Positions 56,018-64,000 of a DNA stretch of 64,000 nt are shown here, in pieces (within the stretch, counting starts at the first letter, position 1; each line of letters opens with the position of its first letter). The position numbers were made by a program, and so were the translations under genes. The stretch lies in the NCBI RefSeq assembly GCF_036860675.1, contig NZ_JAYKGK010000001.1, positions 124,001 through 188,000 on the forward strand, given 5' to 3'. The DNA is from Rosettibacter primus (GTDB lineage: Bacteria > Bacteroidota > Ignavibacteria > Ignavibacteriales > Melioribacteraceae). The notes under the pieces are model-generated. The model was not told the DNA's origin. It did not search any database and was given only the letters and a program-made list of their open reading frames with translations.

Positions 56018-56509
56018 ATGCATAATCATATCATTCAAAAATATCCTAAAAACGATAGAAGCAATTTAATTGCATTATTGCAGGATATACAGGAAATCTA
56101 TGGATATCTTCCTGAAGAAGCTATAAAAGATATTTCAGAGCATTTAAATATTCCTGTAAGCAGTGTTTATGGAGTTGCAACATTTTATAATCAATTTAGA
56201 TTAACTCCGCTCGGTAAAAATGTAATTAGAGTTTGTCGTGGGACTGCATGCCATGTTAAAAATTCTGCTAACCTACTCTTAGCCCTTGAAACAGAACTGG
56301 GAATTACAGCAGGGAAAACAACAAGAGACAAACTTTTTACACTTGAAACTGTTGCCTGTATAGGGGCATGCAGTATTGCACCTGTTATTAATATTAATGA
56401 TGAATACTACGGAAGAATATCTGTAAAAGAAATTCCCAAGATATTAAATAAATATCGAAGGGAAGCAATTGCAAAAAGTAAACAAGAACAAACTGAGAGT
56501 GTAGAATGA
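56018..56509 (+). CDS. hydC: Trimeric [FeFe] hydrogenase subunit HydC (NuoE-like, 24 kDa type)
   Basis: Thioredoxin-fold [2Fe-2S] subunit that relays electrons between the flavin subunit and the rest of the complex. Helical N-domain (LIALLQDIQEIYGYLPEEAI), VYGVATFYNQF, then the four cluster cysteines Cys73 and Cys78 (CRGTACH), Cys114 and Cys118 (CIGACSIAP). 163 residues, normal for the family. Its end overlaps hydB by 4 bases. The Hyd assignment rests on the operon: in complex I the same fold is NuoE. Confidence 0.92.
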   Translation: MHNHIIQKYPKNDRSNLIALLQDIQEIYGYLPEEAIKDISEHLNIPVSSVYGVATFYNQFRLTPLGKNVIRVCRGTACHVKNSANLLLALETELGITAGKTTRDKLFTLETVACIGACSIAPVININDEYYGRISVKEIPKILNKYRREAIAKSKQEQTESVE

Positions 56510-58491
56510 AAAGTTTTATTGAAAAATGTTGTGAACAATGCTGGCATAGTGCCGAGACACCATGCGAACAATTTATTGCATGTTGTATAGATGGTCCACT
56601 TTGTCATAAAGATGAAAAATGTAAAGAACAATTCAAAAAATTAAATTCAGTATTAAAATACTCTGAGCATGATATCCCTTTAATATTTATTGGAATGGGA
56701 ACATGCGGATTGGCATCTGGCGCTGATAAAGTAAAAAGAGCAATAGAAGAAGAATTAATTAAAAATAACATCAAAGCTAAAATTATTCCCACTGGTTGTA
56801 TTGGTTATTGTGCTAAAGAACCAATAGTTGATATTAAATTACCCGGCAAAGATAGAATTTCTTATTGCGAAATTTTTCCTAAAGATGTTCATGAATTAAT
56901 TAAAACCACAATAATTGATAAAAATGTTTATAAGAAAAAAGTATTGGGAACATATGGCAAAGGAAGTGATTCGATTCCAAATATTAATGAAGTACCGTTT
57001 TTCAAAAGACAATTAAAAGTAGTTCTTGAAAATTGCGGTGTAATTAATCCAACTTCAATTGATGAGTATATTTCATCTGGTGGCTTTAAAGCATTAGACA
57101 AATCACTTCGATTATTAACTCCTGAAAAAGTAATCCAGACAGTAAAAGAAAGTGGATTGAGAGGGAGAGGAGGAGCAGGTTTCTTAACCGGATTAAAATG
57201 GGAACTTGCATACAAAAAAGAATCTGATACCAAATACATAATCTGCAATGCTGATGAAGGAGACCCAGGTGCTTTCATGGATCGTTCTGTTCTTGAAAGT
57301 GACCCATTCAGAGTAATTGAAGGAATGATAATAGGTGCATATGCAATAGGCGCTTCCTATGGTTATATCTATTGCCGTGCAGAATATCCGCTTGCTATTG
57401 AAAGGTTACAAAATGCTATTGAAAAATGTAAAGAGTATGGTCTTCTTGGCAAAAATATTTTGAATAGTGATTTTGACTTTGAACTAAAAATTAAAAAAGG
57501 TGCTGGTGCATTTGTCTGCGGTGAAGAAACTGCTCTAATCGCTTCAATTGAAGGGAAAAGAGGAATGCCTCGGCCCCGTCCTCCATATCCAGTTGAAGCA
57601 GGTTTATGGGGCAAACCTACAGTAATTAATAATGTTGAAACATTTGCTAATGTCCCTTCAATCATCAATCGAGGACAGGAATGGTTTGCATCAATTGGAA
57701 CAAAGAGCAGTAAAGGAACAAAGGTATTTGCACTCAGTGGTAAAGTTGTTAATGGTGGCCTTGTTGAAGTACCAATGGGAATAACACTAAGAGAAGTTGT
57801 ATTTGATATTGGTGGTGGAATACCAAACGATAAAAAATTCAAAGCAATACAAATTGGAGGTCCTTCCGGTGGATGCTTGCCTGAATCTGTTTTAGATACT
57901 GTGGTTGATTATGAATCATTAAGAGAAGTAGGAGCAATGATGGGTTCTGGTGGATTTGTTGTTATGGATGAAGATACATGCATGGTAGATGTAGCAAAAT
58001 TTTTCTTAACATTTATTCAAAATGAATCATGTGGAAAATGTGTTCCATGCCGTGAAGGAACAAAAAGAATGCTTGAAATTATTGAAAGAATTCCTGTTAG
58101 ATATGGTAATAATGGAAATAAAACCGAACAATTACAAAGATTCAAAGGAATAATTCATTTACAAAGATTAGCTGATGTAATAAAAGATACATCACTTTGT
58201 GGATTGGGACAAAGTGCTCCAAATCCTGTACTTTCTGGTTTAAGATATTTCAGAGAAGAATATGAAGAACATTTATTCGAAAGAAAATGTAAAGCTAAAG
58301 TATGTAAAGAACTTCTTACTTACGAAATAGATCCGGAATTATGCAACGGTTGTGGTGTTTGTCTTAGAAATTGTTCTGCTGATGCAATTATTGGAGATAA
58401 GAGGCAACCACATCAAATTATTCAGATTAAGTGTACAAAATGCGGTATGTGCTTTGAATCCTGCCGCTTTGAAGCTGTTAAAGTTTACTAA
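56506..58491 (+). CDS. hydB: Trimeric [FeFe] hydrogenase subunit HydB (NuoF-like, FMN/NADH-binding) with Cys-rich N-terminal extension
   Basis: Flavin subunit where NAD(H) exchange, and probably electron bifurcation, takes place. Order: a Cys-rich extension with eight cysteines in residues 8-39 (8, 9, 12, 20, 26, 27, 33, 39); a thioredoxin-like [2Fe-2S] domain (Cys67, Cys98, Cys102); the FMN/NADH domain (GLRGRGGAGFLTGLKW, NADEGDPGAFMDR); the SLBB region; a [4Fe-4S] site ESCGKCVPCREG with Cys565; and a C-terminal 2[4Fe-4S] ferredoxin (Cys613-616-619-623 and 643-646-649-653). The C-terminal ferredoxin distinguishes HydB from NuoF. I do not recognise the extension. hydA follows after 20 bases. 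Confidence 0.93.
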   Translation: MKSFIEKCCEQCWHSAETPCEQFIACCIDGPLCHKDEKCKEQFKKLNSVLKYSEHDIPLIFIGMGTCGLASGADKVKRAIEEELIKNNIKAKIIPTGCIGYCAKEPIVDIKLPGKDRISYCEIFPKDVHELIKTTIIDKNVYKKKVLGTYGKGSDSIPNINEVPFFKRQLKVVLENCGVINPTSIDEYISSGGFKALDKSLRLLTPEKVIQTVKESGLRGRGGAGFLTGLKWELAYKKESDTKYIICNADEGDPGAFMDRSVLESDPFRVIEGMIIGAYAIGASYGYIYCRAEYPLAIERLQNAIEKCKEYGLLGKNILNSDFDFELKIKKGAGAFVCGEETALIASIEGKRGMPRPRPPYPVEAGLWGKPTVINNVETFANVPSIINRGQEWFASIGTKSSKGTKVFALSGKVVNGGLVEVPMGITLREVVFDIGGGIPNDKKFKAIQIGGPSGGCLPESVLDTVVDYESLREVGAMMGSGGFVVMDEDTCMVDVAKFFLTFIQNESCGKCVPCREGTKRMLEIIERIPVRYGNNGNKTEQLQRFKGIIHLQRLADVIKDTSLCGLGQSAPNPVLSGLRYFREEYEEHLFERKCKAKVCKELLTYEIDPELCNGCGVCLRNCSADAIIGDKRQPHQIIQIKCTKCGMCFESCRFEAVKVY

Positions 58492-58511
58492 ACTTTTTAT
58501 GGAGAACTAAA

Positions 58512-60242
58512 ATGGTTGAATTAACAATTAATGATATAAAAGTAAAAGCAGAAGAAGGAATGACAATTCTTGAAGCAGCCAAATCAGTTGGAATTCATAT
58601 TCCTACACTTTGCCATATGAAAAATTTGTTCCCAACTGGTGCCTGTAGAATTTGTGTTGTAGAAGTTGAAGGCATGCGAGGATTAACTCCAAGTTGTGCT
58701 TATCCTGTAGTTCAGGGAATGAAAGTTCAAACTAATTCACCTCGTGTTAGAGTTGCAAGGAAAACAATTATTGAATTATTAATAGAAAATCATCCGCAAG
58801 AATGTCTTATTTGTGTTAGAAATAAAAATTGTGAATTACAAGATTTAGCTGAAAGATATAATATACGGGAACATAGATATGTTGGAGAAAAGAAAAGTCA
58901 TGCTATTGATATTTCTAGCCCATCAATGGAAAGAGACCCTGCAAAGTGCATATTATGTGGACGATGTGTAAGAACATGCAGTGAAATTCAAAAAATTGGA
59001 GCTATTGATTTCACTAACCGTGGATTTAAGAGTAATGTTACAACTCCTTTTAACAAAGGCTTAAATGTAAGTGATTGTATTCTTTGTGGTCAATGTATTC
59101 TTGTTTGTCCAACAGCTGCATTAAGAGAAAAAAGTCATGCTAAAGAAGTGGTTGCTGCTTTAAACGATAAAAATAAATTTACAATTGCACAAATAGCTCC
59201 AGCAGTTCGAGCTACACTTGGCGAAGAATACAATTTACCTTTAGGTACAAATGTAACTGGACAGATTATAACAGGTTTAAGAAGATTAGGATTCAAAAAA
59301 GTATTTGATACAAATTTTGGTGCGGATTTAACAATAATGGAAGAAGCTACAGAATTAATACACAGGATTTCAAATAATCAAACATTGCCAATGTTTACAA
59401 GCTGCTGTCCAGGATGGATAAAATATGCAGAACAAAATTATCCTCATTTATTAAATCATATTTCTACTTGCAAATCGCCTCATGAAATGGAAGGTGCAAT
59501 CTTAAAGACTTACTATGCAAAGAAAATGGGAATTGACCCGAAAGATATTTTTGTGGTCTCAATAATGCCATGCACTGTTAAAAAATTTGAATCGAATAGA
59601 CCAGAACTATCAGAAAAACATTTACCAGATGTTGATGCAGTCTTAACTACACGAGAACTGGTAAGATTATTCAAAGTAGCTGGAATTGATTTTAACGATT
59701 TACCAGAAGACAATTTTGACAATCCATTAGGAGAATCAACAGGTGCTGCTGCAATATTTGGAACAAGTGGTGGAGTAATGGAAGCTGCATTAAGAACAGC
59801 ATATTACAAAATTACAGGGAAAGAACTTGAACAAGTTGAATTAACTGATGTAAGAGGAATGGCTGGTATAAAAGAAAGTTCAATAAATATAAATGGAATG
59901 ACTTTAAATGTTGCAATAGTAAATGGAATTGGTAATATTAAAAAAATATTAGAAGAAGTAGAAAAAGGGGAATCTAAATATCATTTCATCGAAGTTATGG
60001 CATGTCCAGGTGGATGTATTAATGGTGGAGGTCAACCAATACATCAAAATCCTGATAAAGTAAAAAAACGTGCTCAAGCATTATATGAAATTGATGCCAA
60101 AATGAAAAATAGACGTTCTCACGAAAATGAATCAGTGAAAAAATTATACAAAGAATTCTTAGGTGAACCATATGGTCATATATCACATGAAATTTTACAC
60201 ACTACTTATATAAATAGAAAAAAGATTCTGGAAGAAGTATAA
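58512..60242 (+). CDS. hydA: [FeFe] hydrogenase catalytic subunit HydA (group A, NuoG-like N-terminus)
   Basis: Makes or oxidises H2 at the H-cluster. A [2Fe-2S] ferredoxin domain (Cys34, 45, 48, 62) is followed by a His-Cys3 [4Fe-4S] site (His94, Cys98, 101, 107) and two [4Fe-4S] clusters (146-149-152-156; 189-192-195-199). H-cluster motifs are complete: L1 TSCCPGW with proton-transfer Cys298 and ligand Cys299, L2 MPCTVKKFE with Cys354, and L3 MACPGGCINGGGQP with Cys498 and Cys502. The small-subunit-like tail (YKEFLGEPYGHISHEILHT) is fused. GGAG precedes the ATG. With HydB and HydC it fits the NADH/ferredoxin bifurcating hydrogenases; bifurcation itself is inferred. Confidence 0.96.
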   Translation: MVELTINDIKVKAEEGMTILEAAKSVGIHIPTLCHMKNLFPTGACRICVVEVEGMRGLTPSCAYPVVQGMKVQTNSPRVRVARKTIIELLIENHPQECLICVRNKNCELQDLAERYNIREHRYVGEKKSHAIDISSPSMERDPAKCILCGRCVRTCSEIQKIGAIDFTNRGFKSNVTTPFNKGLNVSDCILCGQCILVCPTAALREKSHAKEVVAALNDKNKFTIAQIAPAVRATLGEEYNLPLGTNVTGQIITGLRRLGFKKVFDTNFGADLTIMEEATELIHRISNNQTLPMFTSCCPGWIKYAEQNYPHLLNHISTCKSPHEMEGAILKTYYAKKMGIDPKDIFVVSIMPCTVKKFESNRPELSEKHLPDVDAVLTTRELVRLFKVAGIDFNDLPEDNFDNPLGESTGAAAIFGTSGGVMEAALRTAYYKITGKELEQVELTDVRGMAGIKESSININGMTLNVAIVNGIGNIKKILEEVEKGESKYHFIEVMACPGGCINGGGQPIHQNPDKVKKRAQALYEIDAKMKNRRSHENESVKKLYKEFLGEPYGHISHEILHTTYINRKKILEEV

Positions 60243-60272
60243 TTTATGTTTAATAAATTTTTATAGATTTAT

Positions 60273-62252
60273 ATGTCACTAGGAATAGTCACGACAATAG
60301 GACAAAAATGCAAAAGATGTTACTCTTGTATAAGAGAATGTCCTGCTCGTGCTATTCGTGTAATAAATGGTCAAGCAGTTGTTATAGAAGAAAGATGTAT
60401 TACATGTGGATACTGTGTTAAAGTTTGTTCACAAAATGCTAAACAGGTTCTAAATGATAAAGATATTGTTAATAATTATTTATTGAATTATAAAACATAT
60501 GCAATAATTGCACCTTCTTTTCCTGCTACATTTCCAAATTTAGAAGGGAAATTTATATCAGCATTAAGAAAACTTGGATTTCATTACGTTGGCGAAGCAG
60601 CTTTTGGCGCAGATTTAATCAGCAGTTATTATATAAAATACTTGGAAAAAACTGATAACAAAACAATCATCAGCAGTCCATGTCCAGCAATTTATAACTG
60701 GATTGAAAAATATTATGTAGATATTGTTGATAATCTTGCAAATGTTGTATCTCCAATGATTGCAATGGGAAGATATTTGAAGAAAAACTTTGGCTCAGAT
60801 ATTAGAGTTGTTTTTATTGGTCCATGTATTGCAAAAAAAAGTGAATATCGAGATGAAAATGTTTCTGATGCAATTGATGCTGTGTTAACATTTAAGGAAC
60901 TAAAAGAATTATTTGCAGAAAATAATATAAAACTTGATGAACTTGAAAACTCATACTTTGACCCACCTTATGCTTACATGGGAAAAGCTTATCCTCTAAC
61001 AGGAGGCTTATTAAAAACAACTAATAGACATGGAGATATTCTTGAAAAAGAAATAATTATTGTAGAGGGGAAAGATAGGGTTGCAGAAATATTACAAGAA
61101 ATTGCTGACAAAAAAATTCAATCTAAATTTGTAGATATTTTATTTTGTGAAGGCTGTATAAATGGTCCCGCAATTGATTCTAAATTAAACTATTATTCTA
61201 AAAGAGAAAAAGTAATTTCATATATTGAAGAAAACATAAATACATTTGATAAAAGAATCTGGAAAAGCACACTTTATAATAATCGTGATTTAGACTTAAG
61301 CAGAAAATTTAAACCTAAAAATCAAAGAAGACCTGAACCTTCAGAAGAACAAATAATATCGATTCTTGCAAAAACTAACAAGCATACTAAGTCAGATGAA
61401 TTAAATTGTGGAGCTTGTGGATATCCTACTTGCCGAGAATATGCAATTGCCATTGCAAAAGGACTTGCAGAAGAAGATATGTGTTTGCCTTATTTAATTG
61501 ATAAACTTGAAATGGCAAACAAAGAAATTAGAGAAACTCAAGAACAATTAGCTAATGCAGAAAAGTTAGCTTCAATTGGTCAATTAGCTGCCGGAGTAGC
61601 TCATGAAATAAATAATCCTCTCGGCTCAATTATGATTTATGCTTCTTTACTAAAGAAAAAAATTGAAAAAGCTTTTAATGACCAACAAAGTTCAGAAGAC
61701 TTAAAACTAATTATAGACGAAGCCAATCGTTGCAAAAATATTGTATCTAATCTTTTGAATTTTGCACGACAGGGTAAATTAAGATTAAGCAAAGTAAATA
61801 TTCGTGAACTAATTGGTGATATAATAAAATTAGTGAGAGTAAAGCCAGAATTTTCAAATGTATTGATTTCTGAAAATTTTGATACAGAAAAAACAATAAT
61901 TGAAGGAGATGCTGACCAACTCAAACAAGCTTTGTTAAATATAATAATTAATGCATGTGAATCAGTAGAATCGAAAGATGATAAGCAGATTATAATTTAT
62001 ATTTCAAAAAATGATGAGAAACTAATTATTAAAATATCTGATAATGGAATTGGAATTCCTCCAGAAAATTTAAGCAAAATTTTTACACCTTTTTTTACAA
62101 CAAAAAAAATTGGGAAAGGAACTGGTTTAGGATTGGCTATTACTTATGGAATAATTAAAATGCATAAAGGTGATATAAAAGTTCAAAGTGAATTAGGAAA
62201 AGGAACAACCTTTATTATTTCATTACCATTAATACAAAATTATTCGACATAG
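60273..62252 (+). CDS. Hydrogenase-like iron-sulfur sensor histidine kinase (HydS-type H-cluster domain fused to kinase)
   Basis: Probable H2 or redox sensor. Domains: 2[4Fe-4S] ferredoxin (Cys13-16-19-23, 42-45-48-52); hydrogenase-like large domain (about 70-310); a CxxCxxxxC-x16-C iron-sulfur domain as in corrinoid/acetyl-CoA pathway proteins (Cys379, 382, 387, 404); a coiled coil (410-432); and a histidine kinase with His444 in GVAHEINNPL, N-box NIIINACE and GKGTGLGLA. H-cluster motifs are altered: L1 is SSPCPAI (Pro136 where HydA has the proton-transfer Cys; Cys137 kept), L2 GPCIAKKSE keeps Cys185, and L3 is FCEGCINGP with Cys292 and Cys295 (CxxC, not CxxxC). This fits a sensory rather than a fast catalytic site. 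No transmembrane segment. It starts 30 bases after hydA. Confidence 0.88.
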   Translation: MSLGIVTTIGQKCKRCYSCIRECPARAIRVINGQAVVIEERCITCGYCVKVCSQNAKQVLNDKDIVNNYLLNYKTYAIIAPSFPATFPNLEGKFISALRKLGFHYVGEAAFGADLISSYYIKYLEKTDNKTIISSPCPAIYNWIEKYYVDIVDNLANVVSPMIAMGRYLKKNFGSDIRVVFIGPCIAKKSEYRDENVSDAIDAVLTFKELKELFAENNIKLDELENSYFDPPYAYMGKAYPLTGGLLKTTNRHGDILEKEIIIVEGKDRVAEILQEIADKKIQSKFVDILFCEGCINGPAIDSKLNYYSKREKVISYIEENINTFDKRIWKSTLYNNRDLDLSRKFKPKNQRRPEPSEEQIISILAKTNKHTKSDELNCGACGYPTCREYAIAIAKGLAEEDMCLPYLIDKLEMANKEIRETQEQLANAEKLASIGQLAAGVAHEINNPLGSIMIYASLLKKKIEKAFNDQQSSEDLKLIIDEANRCKNIVSNLLNFARQGKLRLSKVNIRELIGDIIKLVRVKPEFSNVLISENFDTEKTIIEGDADQLKQALLNIIINACESVESKDDKQIIIYISKNDEKLIIKISDNGIGIPPENLSKIFTPFFTTKKIGKGTGLGLAITYGIIKMHKGDIKVQSELGKGTTFIISLPLIQNYST

Positions 62253-62274
62253 AATTAAAAAGGGAAATGCAAAA

Positions 62275-62673
62275 ATGGACACAACAAAAATCAAGAAAAT
62301 ATTATTAGTTGATGATGACATCGATTTACTCGAACAAAACAAAGTACTTCTTGAAAACAAGGGTTTTTCAGTAATTACTGCCGAAAATAGTGAAGATGGC
62401 TGGAAAAAATTCCTACAGGAAAAACCAGATGTTGCAATTATAGATTTGATAATGGAAGAAATGGATTCTGGTTTTATACTTTGTTATAAAATTAAAAAGA
62501 CTGAACACGGGAAAAAAATTCCTGTATTCATTCTTACTTCCGCAACTTATGATACTGGATTTAAATTTAGTACTTCTACACCTGAAGAAAAAGAATGGAT
62601 AAAATGCGACGGCATTATAAATAAACCTGTAGTAATTGAAGAATTGTTAGCAAAAATTGAAAATTTCTATTAA
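62275..62673 (+). CDS. Stand-alone response regulator receiver domain
   Basis: A single receiver domain of 132 residues. Acidic pocket LLVDDDID, phosphorylatable Asp57 in AIIDLIMEEMDSG, Thr/Ser in FILTSATYD and Lys in INKPV. There is no output domain, so it would act in a phosphorelay or by protein contact, as CheY or Spo0F do. The segment after the Thr (DTGFKFSTSTPEEKEWIKCDG) is longer than usual. AAAGGG precedes the start, and it lies 22 bases after the sensor kinase, its likely partner. Confidence 0.92.
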   Translation: MDTTKIKKILLVDDDIDLLEQNKVLLENKGFSVITAENSEDGWKKFLQEKPDVAIIDLIMEEMDSGFILCYKIKKTEHGKKIPVFILTSATYDTGFKFSTSTPEEKEWIKCDGIINKPVVIEELLAKIENFY

Positions 62674-62682
62674 AATTTTACA

Positions 62683-64000
62683 ATGAATGATAAATATAAA
62701 ATATTAATTGTAGACGACGAGAGAGGATTGCGAATTGGAACCCAGAGACTGCTCGAAGATGAAGGGTATGATGTTGTTGCTGTAGATTGCGGTGAAGAAG
62801 GAATTCGAGTTGGAACAGAAAAGGACTTTGATATTGCAATAATTGATTTAAAAATGCCGGATTATGATGGATTGGAAGTCTTAAAGAGAATTAAAAATTC
62901 TCGACCCAATACTATTTGCTTTATTGCTACAGCATTTGCAAGCTATGATACTGCAATTCAATCAACAAGACTAGGAGCTTTCGGTTATATTCCTAAACCT
63001 TTTACTCCTGAGGAATTTTTATACCAAATTGAACAGGGGATAAATCAGAGAAAATTAATTTTAGAATCGGAGAGATTAAAAAAAGAAAGAGAAGAAAATC
63101 TCCTGGAATTAGCTTCTGAAAAATCAAGACTTAATGCAATTATTAAATCTATTAGTGATGGCGTTCTAGTAATTAATAAAAATGGAGAACTTGCATATTA
63201 TAATTATGCTGCTTTGAAATTTCTTGACCTGCATGAAATTATAATTGGCGATAAAATACTTCCTCTTCTTAATAAAAATATTACTGAATTAGTAGAAAAA
63301 ATTTTTTCTTCTGAGACCATTTTACTAAAAAGTTATGCAACTCAAATAGAACTAAAACCAAACAATGAATTAATTGTTGAAGCTGCAGCAACTCCAATAC
63401 CTCATCCTGATGGTTCACTTGCAGGTGTTGTAATTGTTTTAAGTAATATTACAGAATTTAAGAAAATTGAATTAATTAAATCACAATTTGTCTCGATGGT
63501 TGCTCATGAATTAAAAGCACCGCTTGCAGCTGTTCAAGGTTATTTAAATATATTAGCAGATGAAAAAATAAATCTGCCCAAAGAAAAAAGACAGGATTAC
63601 TTAACACGCTCGATTGTAAGATTAAAAAGCTTAAGTGACCTTGTTAATGATTTACTCGATATCTCGAGAATGGAATTAAAAACTAAACATCGTGAAATTG
63701 AAGATATTAACATCAATGAAATCATTAAGAACACATTGCAGCTATTTGAAATTGAATTGAAGAAGAAAGAAATTCAAGTAGAATTTAAAACCGAAGATAA
63801 CATACCTACAATAAAAGCAGACTATAATGAAATTCAAAGATTAATTACCAATCTTATAAGCAATGCAATAAAGTATAACAAAGAAAAAGGAAAAATTATT
63901 ATAAATGTATCATCGTCAACAAATTATTTACAAATAAAAATAGCCGATACTGGTATCGGTATGAAACCCGAGGAAAAAGCAAAATTGTTCAATGAATTTT
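62683..64000 (+). CDS. Receiver-PAS-histidine kinase hybrid (3' end outside window)
   Basis: Open to the right edge; 439 codons are visible. A receiver (1-118: ILIVDDERG, Asp55 in AIIDLKMPD, Lys in IPKPFTPEEF) leads through a coiled coil (about 122-150) to a PAS domain (SRLNAIIKSISDGVLVINKNG to VVIVLSNITE). A HisKA domain with His275 in SMVAHELKAPL and an ATPase domain (NLISNAIKYN, IADTGIGMKPEE) follow. The stand-alone receiver gene ends 9 bases upstream. Receiver-first kinases usually accept phosphate from another kinase, so the order sensor kinase, receiver, receiver-kinase suggests a multistep relay. Confidence 0.92.
   Translation, partial: MNDKYKILIVDDERGLRIGTQRLLEDEGYDVVAVDCGEEGIRVGTEKDFDIAIIDLKMPDYDGLEVLKRIKNSRPNTICFIATAFASYDTAIQSTRLGAFGYIPKPFTPEEFLYQIEQGINQRKLILESERLKKEREENLLELASEKSRLNAIIKSISDGVLVINKNGELAYYNYAALKFLDLHEIIIGDKILPLLNKNITELVEKIFSSETILLKSYATQIELKPNNELIVEAAATPIPHPDGSLAGVVIVLSNITEFKKIELIKSQFVSMVAHELKAPLAAVQGYLNILADEKINLPKEKRQDYLTRSIVRLKSLSDLVNDLLDISRMELKTKHREIEDININEIIKNTLQLFEIELKKKEIQVEFKTEDNIPTIKADYNEIQRLITNLISNAIKYNKEKGKIIINVSSSTNYLQIKIADTGIGMKPEEKAKLFNEF

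Noticed and set aside
57369..57842. 157-codon open frame on - inside hydB
   Set aside because: Shadow of the FMN/NADH-binding domain; no ribosome site, no family pattern.
1..64000. tRNA, rRNA, CRISPR arrays, insertion sequences, hydrogenase maturation genes
   Set aside because: All gaps were read for these; no cloverleaf, repeat-spacer array, transposase or hydE/F/G-like protein was seen.

Overview
The window is one strongly AT-rich, densely coded stretch of a bacterial chromosome. Several features point to the Bacteroidota/Ignavibacteriota side of the FCB group, with an Ignavibacterium- or Melioribacter-like anaerobe as the best guess. These are a SusC/SusD pair, type IX secretion (T9SS) C-terminal domains with the NYPNPFNP signature, a PorV-like protein, few strong Shine-Dalgarno sites, and several candidate promoters of the Bacteroidota form TTTG-N17..20-TANNTTTG. 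The taxonomic call is an inference; there is no rRNA in the window.

Region 1 (1-24253, all +) is a polysaccharide utilisation locus. It holds a GH2 beta-galactosidase (cut by the left edge), SusC and SusD, then a tight four-gene block (parvulin-type foldase, second TonB-dependent receptor, 1162-residue secreted protein, PorV-like protein). A T9SS-exported multi-module protein resembling a surface glycan-binding protein follows, then a GH53 endo-beta-1,4-galactanase carrying the same modules and a T9SS tail, and a clan GH-A hydrolase. GH2 + GH53 + SusCD + binding protein is the inventory expected for beta-1,4-galactan, the pectic side chain. Two LacI-type palindromes, at 2267 and 7319, suggest control by a LacI-family regulator not encoded here.

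Region 2 (24454-34625, +) is housekeeping: purC, a DUF971 gene, pgsA, pgpA, cinA, thpR, recA and recX in a nearly gapless run, then guaB behind a long leader containing a terminator, a glycosyltransferase and purD. Region 3 (34626-40622, all -) reads, in order of transcription, PrsW-type protease, nadD, an orphan beta-class DNA methyltransferase whose last ~80 codons are out of frame, an unknown exported protein, an NtrC-type sigma-54 activator and a HIT protein. Region 4 (40693-48179, +) is the yceD-rpmF-plsX-fabH-fabD-(DUF3109)-fabG-acpP-fabF-rnc lipid cluster; rpmF is only 59 codons. Region 5 (48270-55560) has gcvP, a CoA-binding protein and rsmE on +, facing a nucleoside salvage operon cdd-tdk-nupC-punA on -.

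Region 6 (56018-64000, +) is an electron-bifurcating-type trimeric [FeFe] hydrogenase operon (hydC-hydB-hydA). It is followed directly by a protein fusing a hydrogenase-like H-cluster domain and a CxxCxxxxC iron-sulfur domain to a histidine kinase, then a stand-alone receiver, then a receiver-PAS-kinase that runs off the right edge. This looks like a catalytic hydrogenase co-transcribed with its own H2 or redox sensor and phosphorelay, and is the most interesting system in the window. No hydEFG maturation genes, tRNA, rRNA, CRISPR array or transposase were seen.
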